A stretch of 11,156 nucleotides of DNA from an uncultured Blautia sp. (GTDB taxonomy: Bacteria; Bacillota; Clostridia; Lachnospirales; Lachnospiraceae), in contig URMH01000066.1 in NCBI GenBank assembly GCA_900549015.1, forward strand, positions 1-11,156, given 5' to 3'. How positions within the stretch are numbered: the stretch's first letter is position 1; each line of letters opens with the position of its first letter. The translations under genes were made by a program, and so were the position numbers. Below are positions 6,805 through 11,156 of the stretch, piece by piece. A model generated the notes under the pieces. It searched no databases. It was not told the origin of the DNA and saw only the letters and a list, made by a program, of their open reading frames with translations.

Positions 6805-6834
6805 GAGAATATAATCTCAGAGACGCCTTTTTTA
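6796..6834 (+). terminator. Leader attenuator terminator 1 of glnN
   Basis: GGCGTCTTTGAGA (6796-6808) pairs over 13 bp, with one G-U, to TCTCAGAGACGCC (6815-6827). The loop is ATATAA and a run of six T follows at 6828-6833. It lies upstream of glnN with no open reading frame before it, so it would act as an attenuator. Confidence 0.9.
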
Positions 6835-6850
6835 TTGCTGAAATATAGAA

Positions 6851-6868
6851 GAAGGCAAGGGCGTCTTT
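6851..6868 (+). promoter_or_regulatory. ANTAR-type hexaloop antiterminator hairpin 2 in the glnN leader
   Basis: AAGGC-AAGGGC-GTCTT forms a 5 bp stem, extendable by a G-U pair, with the same hexaloop AAGGGC (A1, G4) as hairpin 1. Its 5' arm and first loop base (6852-6857) are the outer arm of terminator 2, so the two are mutually exclusive. Bases 6852-6868 are an exact 17-base copy of 6788-6804, 64 bases downstream, while the flanking sequence differs. Confidence 0.75.
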
Positions 6869-6905
6869 CATGCAGGGATATGGAAGATTCCTCTGCCTTT
6901 TTTAT
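6852..6905 (+). terminator. Leader attenuator terminator 2 of glnN
   Basis: Outer arm AAGGCA (6852-6857) pairs with TGCCTT (6894-6899). An inner 9 bp stem, TCTTTCATG (6864-6872) with TATGGAAGA (6879-6887), has loop CAGGGA. A T-rich run follows from 6898 (TTTTTTATTTT). The stem is less continuous than terminator 1 but has the right form and position, ending shortly before the glnN ribosome binding site. Confidence 0.75.
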
Positions 6906-6928
6906 TTTAATGCGAAAGGAGTATTGTT

Positions 6929-9031
6929 ATGAAAAAAAATGATGTTTCAAAATACTTTGGATGTATGGTCTTTGACGACAGGGTTATGAAAGCAAGATTG
7001 TCGGCAAAAGTATATCAGTCTCTAAGAAAAACGATTGACGAAGGCGTAAAACTGGACAGCAGTGTAGCGGATGTTGTGGCGGAAGAGATGAAAGAATGGG
7101 CGGTATCAAAAGGCGCAACGCATTATACACACTGGTTTCAGCCATTGACCGGGATTACGGCAGAAAAACATGACAGCTTTATTTCTCCCTCTCCAAATGG
7201 CGGAGTAATCATGGAATTTTCAGGAAAAGAACTGATCAAAGGGGAACCGGACGCATCTTCCTTTCCTTCCGGCGGCTTAAGAGCCACTTTCGAGGCTAGA
7301 GGATATACTGCATGGGATCCTACTTCTTATGCATTTATTAAAGGGAAAACTTTATGCATTCCAACGGCCTTTTGTTCTTACAGCGGAGAAGCTCTTGATA
7401 AAAAAACACCTCTTCTTCGTTCCATGAAGGCGCTGAATAAACAGGCGCTTCGGATTTTACGTCTCTTTGGAAACGATAAAGTGTCATATGTTACAACTTC
7501 TGTGGGTCCGGAACAGGAATATTTCCTTATTACAAAAGAGATGTACGATCAAAGAAAAGATCTTCAGTTTACGGGCCGTACTTTATTTGGAGCAAGACCT
7601 CCCAAGGGACAGGAAATGGACGATCATTACTTTGGTGTAATCAAACCCAGGGTAGCCGCTTATATGGATGATTTAAATAAAGAACTATGGAAACTCGGCA
7701 TTTTTGCGAAAACACAGCACAATGAAGTGGCTCCGGCGCAGCATGAGCTGGCTCCTATTTATACAACAACCAACATTGCGACGGATCATAACCAGCTGAC
7801 AATGGAAATGATGCAAAAAGTAGCTGCAAGGCATGGACTTGTCTGCCTTCTGCACGAAAAACCATTTGCAGGAGTGAATGGAAGCGGAAAGCACAACAAC
7901 TGGTCTATTTCCACAGACACAGGCGTAAATCTTCTGTCACCTGGAGAAACGCCATATGAGAATGCTCAGTTTTTATTGTTTCTGTGCGCAGTGATTAAAG
8001 CAGTAGACGATTATCAGGATCTTCTGAGACTGTCTGTAGCGACTGCCGGAAACGACCATCGTCTTGGCGCGAATGAAGCTCCTCCTGCTGTTGTGTCGGT
8101 GTTTCTGGGAGATGAGCTGAACGGCGTACTAGAGGCAATTGAAAAAGATATTCCCTATGCAGGAGCAGAAAAAACACAAATGAAACTTGGTGTAGATGTA
8201 CTCCCGAAATTTAACAGGGATACAACTGACAGAAATCGTACCTCGCCATTTGCTTTTACAGGAAATAAATTTGAATTCCGTATGTTGGGATCTTCCAACA
8301 GTATCGCGTGTGCCAACATGATGATTAACAGTGCAGTAGCCGAGAGTCTGAAAATCTATGCAGACAGACTGGAAAAGGCAGAAGATTTTGAAGCAGCACT
8401 TCACGCAATGATTCAAAAGACCATTAAAGATCATAAAAAGATTATTTTTAATGGTAATGGATATGATGATAAATGGATAAAAGAGGCAACGGAAATAAGA
8501 GGGCTTCTGAATTATCCAACAACACCGGATTGTATGCCGCATCTGTTGGATGAAAAAAACGTCAGAATGCTTACCTCACATAAGGTGTTTTCTAAGGCTG
8601 AACTGGAATCAAGATGCGAGATTATGCTGGAAAATTACTGCAAGACCATTGTAATAGAAGCAAATACTATGGTGGATATGGCAAAAAGAGAAATCATTCC
8701 GGCAGTAGAAGCCTATGTGATGGAACTGGCAAAGACAATTTCTTTAAAAAAGAGTGTAAATGAGACGCTTGCGTGTCAGTATGAAAACAGCCTGATAAAG
8801 AGACTTTCTTCACTTACAGATCAGATTGCATTTCAGACAGATGCGTTGGAAAATGCACTGATAAAAACTCAGGATACGGGAGATATTGAAGAGCAGGCCT
8901 GTGACCTCAGGGACACTGTATTAACCAGAATGCAGGAATTAAGAATTGTCTGTGATGAAGCAGAAACTGTTACAGCAAAGAAATATTGGCCATTCACAAC
9001 GTATGGGGATCTGCTGTTCAGTGTAAAATAA
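6929..9031 (+). CDS. glnN: Glutamine synthetase type III
   Basis: A 700-residue protein, the usual size of GSIII and far longer than GS-I. It opens with the GSIII-typical FGCMVFDDRVMKARL. It then has HYTHWFQPLTG (65-75) with EKHDSF just after, FPSGGLRATFEARGYTAWDP (112-131), GPEQEYFL (Glu195, Glu197), HNEVAPAQHELAP (Glu266, Glu273), NGSGKHNNWS (317-326), AGNDHRLGANEAPP (373-386) and GNKFEFRMLGSS. The acidic and His residues needed for metal and ATP-glutamate binding are all visible. It makes glutamine from glutamate, ammonia and ATP in the cytoplasm, usually as a dodecamer. The ATG follows AAAGGAG at 6915-6921 by 7 bases. It is the first gene after the two-stage attenuated leader, so its expression probably depends on ANTAR-mediated read-through. 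It appears intact. Confidence 0.96.
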   Translation: MKKNDVSKYFGCMVFDDRVMKARLSAKVYQSLRKTIDEGVKLDSSVADVVAEEMKEWAVSKGATHYTHWFQPLTGITAEKHDSFISPSPNGGVIMEFSGKELIKGEPDASSFPSGGLRATFEARGYTAWDPTSYAFIKGKTLCIPTAFCSYSGEALDKKTPLLRSMKALNKQALRILRLFGNDKVSYVTTSVGPEQEYFLITKEMYDQRKDLQFTGRTLFGARPPKGQEMDDHYFGVIKPRVAAYMDDLNKELWKLGIFAKTQHNEVAPAQHELAPIYTTTNIATDHNQLTMEMMQKVAARHGLVCLLHEKPFAGVNGSGKHNNWSISTDTGVNLLSPGETPYENAQFLLFLCAVIKAVDDYQDLLRLSVATAGNDHRLGANEAPPAVVSVFLGDELNGVLEAIEKDIPYAGAEKTQMKLGVDVLPKFNRDTTDRNRTSPFAFTGNKFEFRMLGSSNSIACANMMINSAVAESLKIYADRLEKAEDFEAALHAMIQKTIKDHKKIIFNGNGYDDKWIKEATEIRGLLNYPTTPDCMPHLLDEKNVRMLTSHKVFSKAELESRCEIMLENYCKTIVIEANTMVDMAKREIIPAVEAYVMELAKTISLKKSVNETLACQYENSLIKRLSSLTDQIAFQTDALENALIKTQDTGDIEEQACDLRDTVLTRMQELRIVCDEAETVTAKKYWPFTTYGDLLFSVK

Positions 9032-9112
9032 ATTGAAAAATCAAGCATCTGTTTACAACGAGCATGGGATGGTGAGAGCCATACAGCAGATCTGAAAATG
9101 GAGGTAAAATGT

Positions 9113-10690
9113 ATGTGTTCGATTATGGGATATTGCGGGGCAGGAGCCGATTTTGATAAATTCCGACAAGGCTTTGACAGAACTGTTTCCAGGGGCCCGG
9201 ACGACAGCCGGATTATCGATACGGGAAACGGTCTTTTAGGGTTTCACAGGCTGGCTATTATGGGCCTGACACCTTCCGGGATGCAGCCCTTCCGGCTGGA
9301 CAGCAGCTATGTAGTCTGTAACGGAGAAATATATGGATTTGAGAAGATAAGAGAAGAGCTGTCCGATCGCTACACTTTTGAAAGTGATTCGGATTGTGAA
9401 ATCATTCTGCCTTTGTATAAAGAGTACGGTACGGATATGTTTGCCATGTTAGATGCTGAATTCGCATTAATTCTCTATGATGGTGAAAAGGGAGAATATA
9501 TTGCGGCTAGAGATCCTATTGGAATTCGTCCTCTGTATTACGGATATGACGAAAAAGGTGTGATTCTGTTTGCCAGCGAAGGTAAAAATCTGGTAGGACT
9601 AACAGACAGAATCATGCCCTTTCCGCCTGGACATTATTATAAAGACGGCAGTTTTATCTGCTATCGTGATATTGCTGAAACAGAACAGGTATGTCATGAT
9701 GATTTGGAAACGGTCTGCCGGAATATTCATGATTTATTGATTGCAGGAGTAAAAAAGCGTCTTGTAGCAGATGCCAGGGTAGGATTCCTTCTTTCGGGAG
9801 GACTGGATTCTTCTCTTGTATGTTCTATTGCTGCCAGAGAGAGTCATGAGCCTATCCGTACTTTTGCCATTGGCATGAGTAACGATGCCATCGACTTAAA
9901 ATATGCCAGACAGACGGCAGACTATATAGGCAGCGAGCATACAGAAATTTATATGACACCAGATGAAGTTACAGATACTCTGGAAGAAGTGATTCAAATT
10001 CTGGGAACTTATGATATAACGACGATACGGGCATCAATAGGCATGTATCTTGTATGTAAGGCAATTCATGAGCAGACAGATATTCGTGTCCTTTTAACAG
10101 GTGAAATATCGGATGAATTATTTGGTTATAAATACACAGATTTTGCACCGGATGCGTGTGCCTTTCAAAAAGAATCACAGAAAAGAATCCGTGAACTGCA
10201 TATGTATGATGTTCTGCGGGCAGACCGCTGCATTTCGGTACATTCTCTGGAAGCCCGGGTGCCTTTCGGGGATTTGGATTTCGTAAAGTATGTCATGTCC
10301 GTTGACCCGGAAAAGAAGATCAATACTTATGGCAAAGGAAAATACCTTTTGCGCCATGCTTTTGAAGGTGATTATCTGCCTCATGAAATTTTGTGGAGAG
10401 AAAAAGCGGCATTTTCGGATGCAGTAGGCCATTCAATGGTTGATTATTTGAAAGAGTATGCAGAAAAAATATATACAGATGAGGAGTTTGAACATTTGCG
10501 GAAAACGTATACCTTTGCACGTCCATTTACGAAAGAATCTTTACTGTATAGAAGTATTTTTGAAAAATATTATCCGGGACAGGCGGAAATGATCGCAGGC
10601 TTCTGGATGCCGAATCAGGAGTGGGAGGGCTGTGATGTGACAGATCCATCTGCACGCGTACTGGCGAACTATGGCGCCAGCGGAGAGTAA
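9113..10690 (+). CDS. asnB: Asparagine synthetase B, glutamine-hydrolysing
   Basis: A 525-residue protein when started at 9113. This start places Cys2 directly after Met (MCSIMGYCG), as the class II amidotransferase mechanism requires, and GGAGG at 9100-9104 is 8 bases upstream; an in-frame ATG at 9098 would bury the Cys. The N-terminal glutaminase domain shows SRGPDD (26-31), CNGEIYG (69-75) and ARDPIGIRPLYYG. The C-terminal synthetase domain shows the PP-loop LLSGGLDSS (226-234), LLTGEISDELFGY (327-339) and LEARVPF. It makes asparagine and glutamate from aspartate, glutamine and ATP through an aspartyl-AMP intermediate. It lies 81 bases after glnN with no clear terminator or promoter between, so it is probably cotranscribed and consumes the glutamine made by GSIII. 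Confidence 0.94.
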   Translation: MCSIMGYCGAGADFDKFRQGFDRTVSRGPDDSRIIDTGNGLLGFHRLAIMGLTPSGMQPFRLDSSYVVCNGEIYGFEKIREELSDRYTFESDSDCEIILPLYKEYGTDMFAMLDAEFALILYDGEKGEYIAARDPIGIRPLYYGYDEKGVILFASEGKNLVGLTDRIMPFPPGHYYKDGSFICYRDIAETEQVCHDDLETVCRNIHDLLIAGVKKRLVADARVGFLLSGGLDSSLVCSIAARESHEPIRTFAIGMSNDAIDLKYARQTADYIGSEHTEIYMTPDEVTDTLEEVIQILGTYDITTIRASIGMYLVCKAIHEQTDIRVLLTGEISDELFGYKYTDFAPDACAFQKESQKRIRELHMYDVLRADRCISVHSLEARVPFGDLDFVKYVMSVDPEKKINTYGKGKYLLRHAFEGDYLPHEILWREKAAFSDAVGHSMVDYLKEYAEKIYTDEEFEHLRKTYTFARPFTKESLLYRSIFEKYYPGQAEMIAGFWMPNQEWEGCDVTDPSARVLANYGASGE

Positions 10691-10731
10691 AAGGTGTGAA
10701 CAGAAAAATAAACAGAGAGGAATAGGATAGA

Positions 10732-11156
10732 ATGAAAAATTACATGGAACAAGAGACAAAAAGTCTGTATCGGGAACAATTTGAGCATGATAACTGTGGA
10801 ATCGGCGCGGTAGTAAACAGCAAAGGGATCAAAAGTCACAAAACCGTGGAAAACGCGCTGAAGATTGTAGAAAACCTGGAACACAGAGCGGGAAAGGATG
10901 CCGAAGGGAAAACCGGAGATGGTGTCGGAATTCTGCTTCAGATCTCTCATAAGTTTTTTCAGAAGGTCTGTAAAGAGCTGGGGATCAGCCTGGGAGAAGA
11001 AAGAGAGTACGGGATCGCGCAGTTTTTCTTCCCGCAGGAAGAATTACAGCGCAATCAGGCAAAGAAGATGTTTGAGATCATTGTAGAAAAAGAAGGGCTG
11101 GAACTTCTTGGATTTCGTGAGGTTCCGGTGCATCCGGAGGTGCTGGGAGAAAAGGC
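10732..11156 (+). CDS. gltB: Glutamate synthase large subunit, N-terminal part (3' truncated by window)
   Basis: The frame from the ATG at 10732 is open to the window end (about 141 residues) and begins MKNYMEQETKSLYREQFEHD. NCGIGAVVNSKG provides the catalytic amidotransferase Cys22, which would become N-terminal after propeptide removal. LEHRAGKDAEGKTGDGVGILLQI is the characteristic GltB stretch following it, and QFFFPQ also fits. This is the classic single-chain GOGAT large subunit (about 1500 residues), normally paired with GltD and using NADPH; gltD would be expected downstream, outside the window. Purine-rich sequence at 10714-10728 (AGAGAGG, then AGGAT) precedes the start. It lies 41 bases after asnB in the same orientation, so it is probably in the glnN operon. 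It duplicates the role of the split glutamate synthase on the other strand. Confidence 0.93.
   Translation, partial: MKNYMEQETKSLYREQFEHDNCGIGAVVNSKGIKSHKTVENALKIVENLEHRAGKDAEGKTGDGVGILLQISHKFFQKVCKELGISLGEEREYGIAQFFFPQEELQRNQAKKMFEIIVEKEGLELLGFREVPVHPEVLGEK

Noticed and set aside
6788..6868. The 17-base direct repeat as an attachment site or mobile-element target duplication.
   Set aside because: There is no integrase, transposase or inverted ends between the copies; each copy sits at an equivalent position in a hairpin/terminator unit.
6683..6871. A 62-codon minus-strand open frame across the divergent control region.
   Set aside because: It has no ribosome binding site or recognisable domain and covers the glnN promoter and terminator 1; the signals there explain the sequence better.
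6785..6928. T-box or glutamine riboswitch in the glnN leader.
   Set aside because: No T-box antiterminator sequence and no recognisable glutamine riboswitch core were seen; the repeated hexaloop/terminator pairs account for the leader.
8129..8542. A 137-codon minus-strand open frame inside glnN.
   Set aside because: It lies antisense to strongly conserved GSIII motifs, with low-complexity Cys/Phe/Ile-rich content and no known domain; it is a shadow of glnN.
9032..9112. Possible attenuator or third ANTAR hairpin between glnN and asnB (ATGG-TGAGAG-CCAT).
   Set aside because: The stem is only 4 bp, the loop lacks A at position 1, and no T-run terminator follows.
9098..9115. Upstream ATG start for asnB at 9098.
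   Set aside because: It overlaps the GGAGG ribosome binding site and would place the catalytic Cys at residue 7 instead of residue 2.

Overview
The window looks like chromosomal DNA from an anaerobic Firmicute of class Clostridia, most likely a Lachnospiraceae-type gut bacterium. This rests on moderately AT-rich codon use, strong AGGAGG-type ribosome binding sites, sigma-A promoters, a type III glutamine synthetase, a split ferredoxin-like glutamate synthase and an ANTAR regulator. Genus is not resolved. No mobile element, rRNA, tRNA or CRISPR array was seen.

Layout. (1) Positions 1-1317 hold the 3' end of a plus-strand operon: the C-terminal part of pheT, then a histidine phosphatase that overlaps it by one base, then a strong hairpin terminator. 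(2) Positions 1347-6548 hold a minus-strand operon of five tightly packed genes. In transcription order these are a class II glutamine amidotransferase subunit, a 2x[4Fe-4S]+FMN glutamate synthase subunit, a GXGXG glutamate synthase subunit, a short divergent type I glutamine synthetase, and an ANTAR-domain regulator. (3) Positions 6549-6928 are a divergent control region. (4) Positions 6929-11156 hold a plus-strand operon: type III glutamine synthetase, class II (AsnB-type) asparagine synthetase, and the start of a full-length glutamate synthase large subunit that runs off the window.

How the genes work together. Apart from the pheT end, this is a nitrogen-assimilation locus. Two glutamine synthetases fix ammonia. 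Two glutamate synthase systems, one split and one full-length, turn glutamine plus 2-oxoglutarate into glutamate. AsnB uses glutamine to make asparagine.

The most interesting part is the control region. Each divergent promoter has consensus-like -35 and -10 boxes. Within a few bases of each predicted transcript start lies a small hairpin with a six-base loop carrying A at position 1 and G at position 4, the signature recognised by ANTAR antiterminators. Each small hairpin overlaps the 5' arm of an intrinsic terminator, so the two folds exclude each other. The glnN leader has two such hairpin/terminator units in tandem, marked by a 17-base direct repeat; the minus-strand leader has one. The likely reader, an ANTAR protein whose receiver domain lacks the usual phosphoacceptor Asp, is encoded last in the minus operon. 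This suggests a self-contained, autoregulated antitermination circuit controlling both operons. The general ANTAR mechanism is known; its arrangement here and what signal the degenerate receiver senses are inference.
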